A stretch of DNA of 64,000 bases from UBA1858 sp963976865. Lineage in GTDB: Bacteria; Pseudomonadota; Gammaproteobacteria; UBA4575. Each line of letters starts with the position of its first letter. Within the stretch, counting starts at the first letter, position 1. A program made the position numbers and the translations under genes. Where the stretch lies: positions 62,001 to 126,000 of the forward strand of contig CAXBLY010000001.1 in the NCBI GenBank assembly GCA_963976865.1, read 5' to 3'. Under the pieces are notes generated by a model. That model saw only the letters and a list, made by a program, of their open reading frames with translations, was not told where the DNA came from and did no database searches. Shown here one piece after another: positions 34,241-43,168 of the stretch.

Positions 34241-34305
34241 CATCATTGCACCACTACTCTACCCGATTAACAATACACATAAATCATCATATTCTGGAGA
34301 AACAC

Positions 34306-34569
34306 GTGCCTCGTAAAAAAGCGGCCCAAAAAATTGACTTTGAAAAATCGTTAGCAAAACTCGAAGAAGTTGTAGACAAGCTCGAATCTGGCGACCAGTC
34401 GCTTGAAGAAGCGCTAAAATTATTTGAAGAAGGCATCTCGCTAACACGCGGATGTCAGCATGCTCTTAAGCAAGCTGAAGAAAAAATAACAATTCTCAGC
34501 CAGCAAAACCAGGAATGGCTTCCCGAATCAGAGGAATCTGCAGGAGATTTTCTTGACGGAACTAGCTGA
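34306..34569 (+). CDS. xseB: Exodeoxyribonuclease VII small subunit
   Basis: XseB binds XseA to form exonuclease VII, which degrades single-stranded DNA. The 87 residues include the family core FEKSLAKLEEVVDKLESGDQSLEEALKLFEEGI. The frame opens at 34234, but the GTG at 34306 (VPRKKAAQK) with TGGAGA just upstream fits the family length. It overlaps ispA by 17 bp, as in the widespread xseB-ispA-dxs unit. xseA is not in this window. Confidence 0.93.
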   Translation: MPRKKAAQKIDFEKSLAKLEEVVDKLESGDQSLEEALKLFEEGISLTRGCQHALKQAEEKITILSQQNQEWLPESEESAGDFLDGTS

Positions 34570-35446
34570 ATACCTAGCCACATGCGGTCAACGTGTAGAA
34601 TCATTTTTCGACAGAAATCTTCCCAGCAAAAATCAGGCTCCCACGACTTTACATGGCGCTATTCGCTATTCTGCAATGAATGGTGGCAAGCGAATTCGAC
34701 CGGCACTGGTTTATGCCACCGCTGAAACATTGGGTCTGGAATTATTCAGCGTTGACTGTATCGCCGCTTCGATTGAACTGATGCACAGTTACTCATTGAT
34801 TCATGACGACTTGCCAGCCATGGACGACGATGACCTGAGACGCGGCAAACCTACCTGCCACCGGGCATATGATGAAGCGACCGCGATTCTTGCAGGGGAC
34901 GCTATGCAGGCACTGGCCTTTTCCGTATTGACGGATACTTCAGTACCAGGGCCCGATTCAGCAATACGCTCACAGCTGACCCATCAGTTGGCATTGGCTG
35001 TTGGTTCTCTGGGCATGGCTGGAGGTCAGGCAATGGATTTGGCCGCTGTTGATAAAAATATCTCGATTGAAGCACTGGAGTTCATACATCGACAAAAAAC
35101 CGGTTGTCTGATCCGTGCCTGTATTGATATGACGCAGACTTGCTGTACTGCACTTAACAAAAATCAACGCTCAAGTCTGCTAGAGTTCGGTGAACATCTC
35201 GGCATTGCTTTTCAGATACGCGACGACATACTGGATGTCATTAGTGACACCGATACGCTTGGTAAACCCCAGGGCTCGGACAGAGACCAGAATAAACCGA
35301 CTTACGTAAGTATTTTAGGTCTTGAAGAATCCGAAAAGCGCTGTGACAAATTTTATCAGCAAGCCATTGCCTGCCTGGAAGACTTCAAGGGTGAATCCAG
35401 ATGGCTACGCATGCTGGCTGAACATATTGTTTGCCGAAAACATTAA
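34553..35446 (+). CDS. ispA: Farnesyl diphosphate synthase
   Basis: It condenses IPP with DMAPP and GPP to make FPP for quinones and undecaprenol. The 297-residue protein has the first Asp-rich motif DDLPAMDDDDLRRG, the second DDILD, and GGKRIRPALVYA near the start. The start is TTG at 34553, backed by GGAG at 34543-34546. It lies between xseB (overlap) and dxs. Confidence 0.96.
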   Translation: MTELAEYLATCGQRVESFFDRNLPSKNQAPTTLHGAIRYSAMNGGKRIRPALVYATAETLGLELFSVDCIAASIELMHSYSLIHDDLPAMDDDDLRRGKPTCHRAYDEATAILAGDAMQALAFSVLTDTSVPGPDSAIRSQLTHQLALAVGSLGMAGGQAMDLAAVDKNISIEALEFIHRQKTGCLIRACIDMTQTCCTALNKNQRSSLLEFGEHLGIAFQIRDDILDVISDTDTLGKPQGSDRDQNKPTYVSILGLEESEKRCDKFYQQAIACLEDFKGESRWLRMLAEHIVCRKH

Positions 35447-35473
35447 TCACTAGAACTGTGCACTGGAATTAGT

Positions 35474-37375
35474 ATGGAAACCAGCAACTATCCGTATCTT
35501 GATAAAATAGAGCTGCCACAAGACCTCAGAAATTTACCTATTAGTCAGGCACCACATGTTTGTGACGACCTAAGAAATTACCTGCTCGCTTCAGTATCAA
35601 AAAGTGGAGGTCATTTTGCTGCAGGCCTTGGTGTAGTAGAGCTCACCGTCGCATTGCATTATGTCTACAATACTCCGCAAGATAAATTACTCTGGGATGT
35701 TGGTCATCAGAGTTATCCGCACAAGATACTCACTGGACGCAAACACCAAATAGGCTCCATACGTACACGCGGAGGTCTGGGACCTTTCCCTTGCCCGGAA
35801 GAAAGTGAATATGACAGCTTTGCTGTCGGTCATTCGAGCACTTCTATTGGTGCGGCATTGGGCATGAATCTGTCTTTTAAACTGAACAAACGTGCACAGC
35901 AGGCTGTACCTATTATTGGAGACGGTGGACTCACGGCGGGCATGGCATATGAAGCACTCAACCATCTCGGCGACATACGTGCAAACATGCTGATTATTCT
36001 TAACGATAACGAAATGTCTATTTCACCCAATGTGGGGGCGATGACAAATTACCTGACACGCATGTTATCCGGACGCGTTTTTTCTACGGTAAGAGAAAGC
36101 AGCAAACGTCTGCTGAAACCCGTGCCACCCATGTGGGAGCTGGCTCGCCGTACCGAAGAACATGTAAAAGGCATGTTTGCTCCCGGCACTTTGTTTGAAG
36201 AGATGGGCATTCGCTATTTTGGGCCTGTTGACGGACATGATTCTGTTTCGCTGATTAAAACCCTGCGTAACATTAAACAAATTGAAGGACCAAAAATACT
36301 GCACGTCATTACCAAAAAAGGCAAAGGCTATGCACCCGCCGAACTGGATCCTGTTGGTTATCATGCTGTGCCCGCATTTAACCCTGAAATTGGTGTAGAA
36401 AAAAAATCCAGTCCAACGCCAAAACAGACTTACACTCAGGTATTCAGTGACTGGATCTGTGACCTGGCGCAAAAAGATTCTCGTTTAGTCGCCATCACAC
36501 CGGCCATGCGAGAAGGTTCAGGCCTTGTTCGCTTCCAAAAAGAATTTCCAGATCGATATTACGATGTAGCCATTGCTGAACAACACGCTGTCACCGTTGG
36601 TGCCGGTTTAGCTATTGCGAGGAATAAACCTGTTGTCGCAATTTATTCAACTTTTTTACAGCGTGCTTATGATCAGCTAATTCATGACGTTGCGGTGCAA
36701 AACCTGCCTGTTGTCTTTGCAATCGATCGTGCAGGCGTTGTCGGCCCCGATGGCAAAACACACTCCGGGAGTTACGATTTAAGTTTTTTACGCTGCATTC
36801 CCAACATGACGGTCATGACACCAGCCAATGAATGCGAAACACGACAAATGCTCCAAACCGGCTTTGAAAATAACGGGCCCAGCGCCATTCGTTATCCACG
36901 CGGCACGGGGCCAGGTAGTGCCGTACAAAACACTTTCGAAACGCTGCAGATTGGTCGCGCAGATCAGGTACGCAAAGGTACAGACATTGCTATTTTATCT
37001 TTTGGCTGCCTGCTTGAGAATGCACTGGAAGTAGCCAACCAGATTAATGCCAGCGTAATCAACATGCGTTTCGTCAAACCTGTTGATCAGGAAATGATTT
37101 CTCGTATGGCAAAAACACATTCTCTGCTGGTCACCCTTGAAGACAACGTTGTAATGGGTGGCGCCGGCAGTGCTGTTAATGAAGTCATTGCAGCACAACA
37201 AATATCAGTCAGAATACTTAATCTAGGCTTACCAGATCATTTCCAGGCGCATGGAACTCGTGAAGAATTACTCGCTGATGCAGGTCTGGACAGCAAGTCA
37301 ATTGCTGCCAGGATTAACGAAATATATCCGCTTAGGGATTGCGCAGCTAAAAGTGCTCACGTAGTATCAGGGTAA
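35474..37375 (+). CDS. dxs: 1-deoxy-D-xylulose-5-phosphate synthase
   Basis: Thiamine diphosphate enzyme that joins pyruvate and glyceraldehyde-3-phosphate, the first step of the MEP pathway. The 633-residue protein has WDVGHQSYPHKILTGR, GDGGLTAGMAYEALN (ThDP/Mg binding), HVITKKGKGYAPAE, the catalytic AEQHAVTVGAGLA, and DRAGVVGPDGKTHSG. It follows ispA by 27 bp, and with ispG elsewhere in the window covers much of the isoprenoid route. Confidence 0.97.
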   Translation: METSNYPYLDKIELPQDLRNLPISQAPHVCDDLRNYLLASVSKSGGHFAAGLGVVELTVALHYVYNTPQDKLLWDVGHQSYPHKILTGRKHQIGSIRTRGGLGPFPCPEESEYDSFAVGHSSTSIGAALGMNLSFKLNKRAQQAVPIIGDGGLTAGMAYEALNHLGDIRANMLIILNDNEMSISPNVGAMTNYLTRMLSGRVFSTVRESSKRLLKPVPPMWELARRTEEHVKGMFAPGTLFEEMGIRYFGPVDGHDSVSLIKTLRNIKQIEGPKILHVITKKGKGYAPAELDPVGYHAVPAFNPEIGVEKKSSPTPKQTYTQVFSDWICDLAQKDSRLVAITPAMREGSGLVRFQKEFPDRYYDVAIAEQHAVTVGAGLAIARNKPVVAIYSTFLQRAYDQLIHDVAVQNLPVVFAIDRAGVVGPDGKTHSGSYDLSFLRCIPNMTVMTPANECETRQMLQTGFENNGPSAIRYPRGTGPGSAVQNTFETLQIGRADQVRKGTDIAILSFGCLLENALEVANQINASVINMRFVKPVDQEMISRMAKTHSLLVTLEDNVVMGGAGSAVNEVIAAQQISVRILNLGLPDHFQAHGTREELLADAGLDSKSIAARINEIYPLRDCAAKSAHVVSG

Positions 37376-37425
37376 TTAAGCAAATAAACCCTATAATTCC
37401 AGATATTAATCAAGAGGTTAGAAAC

Positions 37426-38235
37426 ATGAGCGCGAGCGCTGGAGATGTCGTCACAACGATTCCTGATACACAGAACAAAGCTGATACGCGCCAGATTCCG
37501 ATTGATAAAGTCGGCATCAAAGGAATCAAACACCCTGTGCGCGTACTAGACCGTTCAGGCGGCGAACAACACACGATTGCTGAATTCAATATGTATGTGA
37601 ATCTGCCACATAACTTCAAAGGCACGCACATGTCTCGCTTTGTGGAAATTCTGAATGAATATGAGCGAGAAATTTCAGTCAAGTCTTTTAATGATATGCT
37701 GGAAAAAATGGCCGAACGTCTTGAAGCAGATTCCGGCCACATTGAGATGACATTCCCGTATTTTGTTAAAAAAACCGCACCTGTAAGCGGTGTAGAAAGC
37801 CTGCTTGATTACCAGGTGTGTTTCCGCGGTGAAATTAATGATCAAGAAGCACGTACAGATGTTGTCGTTCTCGTCCCCGTGACAAGTTTATGCCCCTGTT
37901 CAAAGAGCATTTCTGATTATGGTGCACACAATCAGCGTTCGCACATCACTATTTCAGTGCGTATAAAAGACTTTGTCTGGGTAGAAGAATTAATTGAAAT
38001 GGTTGAGAAACAGGCTTCCTGTGAGTTATATGGCTTATTGAAACGACCAGATGAAAAGTATGTCACTGAACGTGCTTATGATAATCCCAAATTTGTGGAA
38101 GATTTAGTTCGTGATATTGCGACACAACTGAATAACGATGATCGTATTGACGCGTACACTGTAGAGTCGGAAAACTTTGAATCTATTCACAACCACTCAG
38201 CATACGCTTACATCGAAAAAGACAAACGCGTTTAG
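37426..38235 (+). CDS. folE2: GTP cyclohydrolase FolE2 (type IB)
   Basis: FolE2 makes 7,8-dihydroneopterin triphosphate for folate and queuosine. The 269-residue protein shows the type IB pattern: VGIKGIKHPVRV, TSLCPCSKSISDYGAHNQRSH (metal-binding Cys, catalytic site) and DIATQLNNDDRIDAYTVESENFESIHNHSAYA. FolE2 is not strictly zinc-dependent. A TATAAT is at 37392-37397, and AAGAGG is the likely ribosome binding site. Queuosine genes queA and tgt lie in the same window. Confidence 0.95.
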   Translation: MSASAGDVVTTIPDTQNKADTRQIPIDKVGIKGIKHPVRVLDRSGGEQHTIAEFNMYVNLPHNFKGTHMSRFVEILNEYEREISVKSFNDMLEKMAERLEADSGHIEMTFPYFVKKTAPVSGVESLLDYQVCFRGEINDQEARTDVVVLVPVTSLCPCSKSISDYGAHNQRSHITISVRIKDFVWVEELIEMVEKQASCELYGLLKRPDEKYVTERAYDNPKFVEDLVRDIATQLNNDDRIDAYTVESENFESIHNHSAYAYIEKDKRV

Positions 38236-38249
38236 AGACGCTTTTAATT

Positions 38250-39314
38250 CTAACCTGTCGTACGGAACACCTGGTATCCACTGAGTATTTGCTTCAATAT
38301 CAGTCGAGCATCATGTTCAGATACCACACGTCCTTCAGTGTCATCTGCAAAATGTACAGTAATTAATGTCTGTGCATTTTGTGGCAGTAAATGCACCTGG
38401 TAACGTGAACTTTGCAATGTCACGCCAGCAGGCAGATCCAGATTACTTGTGTCAATAAAGTAGACGCCTTTGGCTCTACTCTGCTCAAAGATTGACAAAC
38501 CCGTTCGATCCAGAGCGATTCCTGTACGACGCCAGACACGACTATATTGATCACCAACAAACAGGACTGGAATTCCATCAATATCCTGTAAATTGATATG
38601 TAAACGAGAGCCCTGAGCACTGGCGACTTCGAGTAAAGCATCCTCACGTGACTTACCCATATGCTCCATTAAGCCAACCATTACTTCTGCTTCTGTTTCC
38701 GGGTCACTCTTGGCCGTTGTCCAGACACCGCCCTGCTCTGTAATTGATTGCAACTCCAGCTTGCGCTGGCTTACAAAAATATTGGTCACCGCATTAGGTT
38801 CACGTTCGACGCGAACACGGAACTTGCTACGCGAGGCCGTTATTTCACGGCCATCTGTCAAGCCACTTCCAGTCGAGTCAACCTGCTCCACCCACTCGGT
38901 TTCCATTACACCTGTTGAAGGAATGTCTTTATCCAGGCTAATTCCCTGATTAGCCCAAAATGAACGTAATAAAGGCCATACATTGACTGGATCCACTTCC
39001 GCTTCCAGCCATCGCAAATCACCTTCACGACGCAATGACACGTCAACAAATTCCGGAATGACCGCTGCATCCAAAGCTTTGCCATATGTCTCCACTGCAC
39101 TGATTCTGTCATTCGCTGTTTGCGGAATGGTTAAGCTCTCATCCCACTCAGGTGTGACAAGTTCCGGTGGCGCTTCCAGTCCGCCGACGCTGCCCGCTTC
39201 ACCATATTTTGTCCCAGCAAACTTATTTACAAACGCACACGAGTTAAGTACGGATAATGCGGAAATTAATACGCTTAACTTAATTATTTTAATATTCATA
39301 TTTATATTTAGCAT
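38250..39314 (-). CDS. bamC: Outer membrane assembly lipoprotein BamC
   Basis: BamC (NlpB) is a lipoprotein of the BAM complex. The 354-residue product has a lipobox at about residues 23-26 (LNSC) and two helix-grip-like domains: DVSLRREGDLRWLEAEVDPVNVWPLLRSFW and TGLSIFEQSRAKGVYFIDTSNLDLP. It overlaps the dapA stop by one base (TAATG), in the dapA-bamC order of E. coli. An ATG at 39299 is an alternative start. Confidence 0.88.
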   Translation of the reverse strand: MLNINMNIKIIKLSVLISALSVLNSCAFVNKFAGTKYGEAGSVGGLEAPPELVTPEWDESLTIPQTANDRISAVETYGKALDAAVIPEFVDVSLRREGDLRWLEAEVDPVNVWPLLRSFWANQGISLDKDIPSTGVMETEWVEQVDSTGSGLTDGREITASRSKFRVRVEREPNAVTNIFVSQRKLELQSITEQGGVWTTAKSDPETEAEVMVGLMEHMGKSREDALLEVASAQGSRLHINLQDIDGIPVLFVGDQYSRVWRRTGIALDRTGLSIFEQSRAKGVYFIDTSNLDLPAGVTLQSSRYQVHLLPQNAQTLITVHFADDTEGRVVSEHDARLILKQILSGYQVFRTTG

Positions 39315-40189
39315 TAAAGACAGCCTGCTTTTTTCAGCGCGCTGCGCATAGCATTATGATACTGCTTATCCAGTGGCGTGAGTGGCAAACGTAACCCGGA
39401 TGGAATTAATCCCATTTCATGTAAAGACCATTTGGTTGGGATAGGGTTCGATTCAATAAATAAATCACGATGCAGGTCTTCAAGTTTAGCATTAATTTCC
39501 TGCGCTTTTTCACGGTCACCCGCCAATGCTGCCTGACACATTTCGTGCATAAGTCGTGGCGCTACATTTGCGGTAACAGAAATAACGCCCTGCCCACCCG
39601 CAAGGATTGATTCCATCGCCTGAAAATCTTCACCACTAACGATCATAAATTCAGGACCACAGAGCTCTCTGATTCTAATGCCTCTGTCTAACACGCCTGA
39701 AGCTTCTTTGACGCCAATAATGTTTTTTATTTTTGAAAGTCGCGCCACAGTTTCCGGCAGCATGTCACATGCCGTTCGACCTGGTACGTTGTACAGGATC
39801 TGGGGAATATCGACTTCTTCAGCAATTTTTTTATAGTGCTGATATAAACCTTCCTGTGTAGGTTTATTATAATAAGGCGTTACCAGCAAGCAGGCATCTA
39901 CGCCAGCATCTGCCGCACAGCGTGTTAGTGAAATAGCTTCCCAGGTAGAATTTGCACCGGTACCACCAATGACGGGCACACGGCCTTTCACCCGATCAAC
40001 TACCCGTTTTATTACTTCACAATGTTCATCATGATCCAGTGTGGCTGACTCGCCAGTCGTTCCCGCGGGAATGATCACGTCAGTTTTATTTTCCAGATGA
40101 AAATCAACCAATCTGTCTAACGATTCAAAATCAACCGAACCGTCTTCCTGCATTGGTGTGGCAATCGCAACCATGCTGCCTTTAAACAT
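39314..40189 (-). CDS. dapA: 4-hydroxy-tetrahydrodipicolinate synthase DapA
   Basis: DapA condenses pyruvate with aspartate semialdehyde for lysine and peptidoglycan. The 291-residue protein has VIPAGTTGESATLDHDEH, the catalytic Tyr in LYNVPGRTACDM and Lys in GVKEASG. A GGAGAG site precedes the ATG. It is followed by bamC with a one-base overlap. Confidence 0.97.
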   Translation of the reverse strand: MFKGSMVAIATPMQEDGSVDFESLDRLVDFHLENKTDVIIPAGTTGESATLDHDEHCEVIKRVVDRVKGRVPVIGGTGANSTWEAISLTRCAADAGVDACLLVTPYYNKPTQEGLYQHYKKIAEEVDIPQILYNVPGRTACDMLPETVARLSKIKNIIGVKEASGVLDRGIRIRELCGPEFMIVSGEDFQAMESILAGGQGVISVTANVAPRLMHEMCQAALAGDREKAQEINAKLEDLHRDLFIESNPIPTKWSLHEMGLIPSGLRLPLTPLDKQYHNAMRSALKKAGCL

Positions 40190-40303
40190 TCATCTCTCCG
40201 TGCATATAAATAAAAATAGCTGGGAATAGTAATCGGCCGTTTACGCCTTTACAAGCGTATCTTGTATCGGAATTAGGACTCAGAAGTTGTATTTCAGCAA
40301 TAA

Positions 40304-41377
40304 TTACTGCTTGGTGATTGGCTCATGTGCATCCACTTTAGGCCAGGCATTGATCACGGCATTGATCAAGGTCGCCAACGGGATAGCAAAAAATACCCCC
40401 CAGATTCCCCAGATTCCCCCAAAGAATAATACCGCCACGATAATCGCGACAGGGTGCAAATTCACAACTTCTGAAAATAACAGCGGCACCAGTATATTCC
40501 CATCCAGGAACTGAATGACGCCATAGGCAATCAATACATAAGCGAATTCACTAGAGATACCCCACTGGGCATAGGCAATAAACATTACCGGCAGGGTAAC
40601 CACAGCTGCGCCTGCATAAGGGATAATCACTGACAGCCCGACAAGCACGGCCAGCAACATGGCATAATTCAAGTCCAGAAAAGTAAACGTCACATAGGTC
40701 GCGGACATAACAATAAAGACTTCGATGAATTTACCTCGCACATAACTGGCAATTTTCTGATTCACTTCAAACCAGACTTCATTAGTTAATTCGCGTTCTC
40801 CCGGGAGAAAATCTTCTATCCATTGCAGAATTTTTGCTTTGTCCTTTAGCAGGAAAAACACCAGCAAAGGCATTAGTATCAAATAAACAAGAATTGTGAT
40901 TAATCCGACAACCGAGGCAAGCGGCTTGGAAATCAGTGCTTGCCCAAAAGCGACCAACTCACCACGGGTGTAGGCAATCATATCGTCCACTTGCTCTTCA
41001 TTGATTAAATTCGGGAATCTTTCAGGCAGCTGCATTAGCAGTTGTTGCCCCTGACTTACCATTACTGGCAGATCTTTGAAAAATTCTGTGAGCTGTTTTG
41101 ACAGCACAGGGATAAATACAAATAACAGCAATATCAATACCGCCATAAATACCGAGAAAACTACGAATAGCGCAATAATTCTGGGGCTCCTGCTTTTCTG
41201 CAATAATGAGACAGCACCTTCCAGTAAATACGCGATGACAACACTGGCTAACAATGGCGCTAATATTTTCCCGGCAAATATTATTACCGCCAGTCCACCG
41301 AGCAAAAATAACAATAAGATAACAACTTGTGGATCGGAGAAGTGGCGTGTATACCAAGCGCGCAAATAATCAAACAT
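40304..41377 (-). CDS. perM: AI-2E/PerM family membrane permease
   Basis: A 357-residue inner membrane protein with about eight membrane helices and the AI-2E transporter family pattern: FAGKILAPLLASVVIAYLLEGAV, GLSVIIPYAGAAVVTLPV and QFLDGNILVPLLFSEVVNLHPVAII. In E. coli PerM has no proven substrate. It lies upstream of dapA on the same strand, 114 bp away. Function is inferred only from family. Confidence 0.88.
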   Translation of the reverse strand: MFDYLRAWYTRHFSDPQVVILLLFLLGGLAVIIFAGKILAPLLASVVIAYLLEGAVSLLQKSRSPRIIALFVVFSVFMAVLILLLFVFIPVLSKQLTEFFKDLPVMVSQGQQLLMQLPERFPNLINEEQVDDMIAYTRGELVAFGQALISKPLASVVGLITILVYLILMPLLVFFLLKDKAKILQWIEDFLPGERELTNEVWFEVNQKIASYVRGKFIEVFIVMSATYVTFTFLDLNYAMLLAVLVGLSVIIPYAGAAVVTLPVMFIAYAQWGISSEFAYVLIAYGVIQFLDGNILVPLLFSEVVNLHPVAIIVAVLFFGGIWGIWGVFFAIPLATLINAVINAWPKVDAHEPITKQ

Positions 41378-41445
41378 AGAAGACTAACTACCCAGGTTAA
41401 ACCAGTATAATTTTATGAATAAGCACCTAAAGGCACAACACGAGG

Positions 41446-42375
41446 CTAGTTTTCGGATGTTGTCGCTGCCGAATTATTGGAGGCATCACTGCAGTATGCC
41501 CTTGCATAATCGAGTAGTTTTTCCATTGCACGCAATCTGAATTTTTGTCGCTGGCGCACAAAGGAAAATGACCTTTCCATTGGCGGGTCAAGCGGTACGG
41601 CTACCAAAGTACCCAGCTTCAGCTCTTTTTCCAGCGTGGCCAGGGAAGCAATTGAAATACCCATCCCTGCCTCGACAGCTCCTTTGATGGATTCGGGGCT
41701 ACCTAACTCCAGTGAGACATTCAGGTTATTTCGATCAAGCCCCAGTTTTACCATATGATCCATAATCACTTCACGCGTGCCAGATCCTTCTTCCCGACAG
41801 ATAAATGGAAATTCCATTACATCTTCAAGTGGAATCGATGGTCGCTGTGCAATTTCATGACCCGGAGGCACGACCACAACCAACTGGTCGATTCGACAGA
41901 CTTCGACCAGTAAATTCTTGTTCGCTACCGGCCCTTCAACAACACCCAGGTCGATCATGCTATTTTCAACCATAGACACAATTCCTTCTGTGTTGGACAC
42001 TTTCAGTCTCAAATTGATGTCGGGAAACTCTACGGTAAATCCCCTTAATAATGCGGGTAACATGTATTCAGCGATGGTCGTACTTGCGCCCATCGTGAGT
42101 GCACCACTGACATCATCCGTCAGTTCTTTTACAGTATTCTCCATCTCGGCATATAGCGAGAATATTTCTTCGGCATACTCGTAGGCTTTTCGACCTGCTT
42201 CAGTTAAAGCAACACGATTATGCGTGCGGTCAAATAAACGGGTATCAAAATGATCCTCAAGCTGGCGCACCTGAAAAGTCACCGCAGGCTGAGTCATATG
42301 CAACGTTTCGGCTGCTTTAGTAAAACTCAGCAAACGTGCAACGGTATAAAAAACCTGGAGGCGGCGATCAGCCAT
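41446..42375 (-). CDS. LysR family transcriptional regulator
   Basis: The 309-residue protein has the LysR helix-turn-helix (about 1-60, FTKAAETLHMTQPAVTFQVRQLEDHFDTRLFDR) and a substrate-binding domain. That domain resembles CysL/CbbR types (GTREVIMDHMVKLGLD, VEAGMGISIASL). The ATG at 42375 with AAGGA upstream is preferred to a TTG at 42381. The target is unclear: the next genes are a DUF4124 protein and perM. Two TTGTCGCC repeats (42493 and 42521) lie in the divergent region to the DUF4124 gene. Confidence 0.93.
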   Translation of the reverse strand: MADRRLQVFYTVARLLSFTKAAETLHMTQPAVTFQVRQLEDHFDTRLFDRTHNRVALTEAGRKAYEYAEEIFSLYAEMENTVKELTDDVSGALTMGASTTIAEYMLPALLRGFTVEFPDINLRLKVSNTEGIVSMVENSMIDLGVVEGPVANKNLLVEVCRIDQLVVVVPPGHEIAQRPSIPLEDVMEFPFICREEGSGTREVIMDHMVKLGLDRNNLNVSLELGSPESIKGAVEAGMGISIASLATLEKELKLGTLVAVPLDPPMERSFSFVRQRQKFRLRAMEKLLDYARAYCSDASNNSAATTSEN

Positions 42376-42608
42376 ATACAATATTCCTTAGTGGATTACC
42401 TTATGTACTGAAGAGTATATCACTGTCTATAAGCTACGCGATGCCTGAAATTTGCCCACCACCGTACTAATCTGACACCGAAGCCTATTCTCTTGTCGCC
42501 GATATAGACAACTCCGTCGTTTGTCGCCCATTATTTCGACATCTGCCACATTGGGATCGGCAAAGCTTCTGGTACAATTTGCCCATTACGATCTCGGAGT
42601 TTTTTATC

Positions 42609-43058
42609 ATGTTGAAATCAGGACTAATTTGCGGAATTGCCTTAGCTGCAGCTATCATTACATTTAATGCAAGCGCCGAAGCGTACAAATGGACTAGTCC
42701 TGCAGGTGACACCATTTACAGTCAAACACCCCCTCCGATAGGTACTCCCTACGAACTGGTAGACGATAGAAGTATTGCCTCAACGAATTTTAGTTCGTCG
42801 AATACCAGCAGTATACAAAAAAACCTGGATTCATCTCGTGAAAGCCGGGAACAGAAAAAAGCGGAGCAGCAGCAAATTGCAGAAAGCAACCAGATCAAGA
42901 AGGAAAATTGCGCTCAGGCCAAAACCAACCTGACTTCACTCACAAGCCGTGGTCAGGTCACTATCAAAGAAGGTGAGCTATATCGCAAACTCACTGAAGA
43001 AGAACGTCAGGATCGCATTAAGACCGCACACCAGAGCATTGAGGAATTCTGCAATTAG
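42609..43058 (+). CDS. DUF4124-domain periplasmic protein
   Basis: The 149-residue product has a signal peptide (cut after NASA, about residue 22), then the DUF4124 core AYKWTSPAGDTIYSQTPPP, which is common in gammaproteobacterial envelope proteins. A long charged, probably coiled-coil region with three cysteines follows. Function unknown. The ATG at 42609 is chosen over 42579, because only it gives a clean signal peptide. Confidence 0.85.
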   Translation: MLKSGLICGIALAAAIITFNASAEAYKWTSPAGDTIYSQTPPPIGTPYELVDDRSIASTNFSSSNTSSIQKNLDSSRESREQKKAEQQQIAESNQIKKENCAQAKTNLTSLTSRGQVTIKEGELYRKLTEEERQDRIKTAHQSIEEFCN

Positions 43059-43168
43059 CCTGACATTTACAGATTCACTTTAGTAATTACACCGTCAGGC
43101 TTGCTTAGCGACTAAATCTGGTATTTACTGGCGCGCATTTCGCCAACAATCATATATTTAATTACCAA

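Noticed and set aside
37369..37425. Zur box upstream of folE2
   Set aside because: FolE2 is often zinc-regulated, but no Zur-like palindrome is visible; only a TATAAT.
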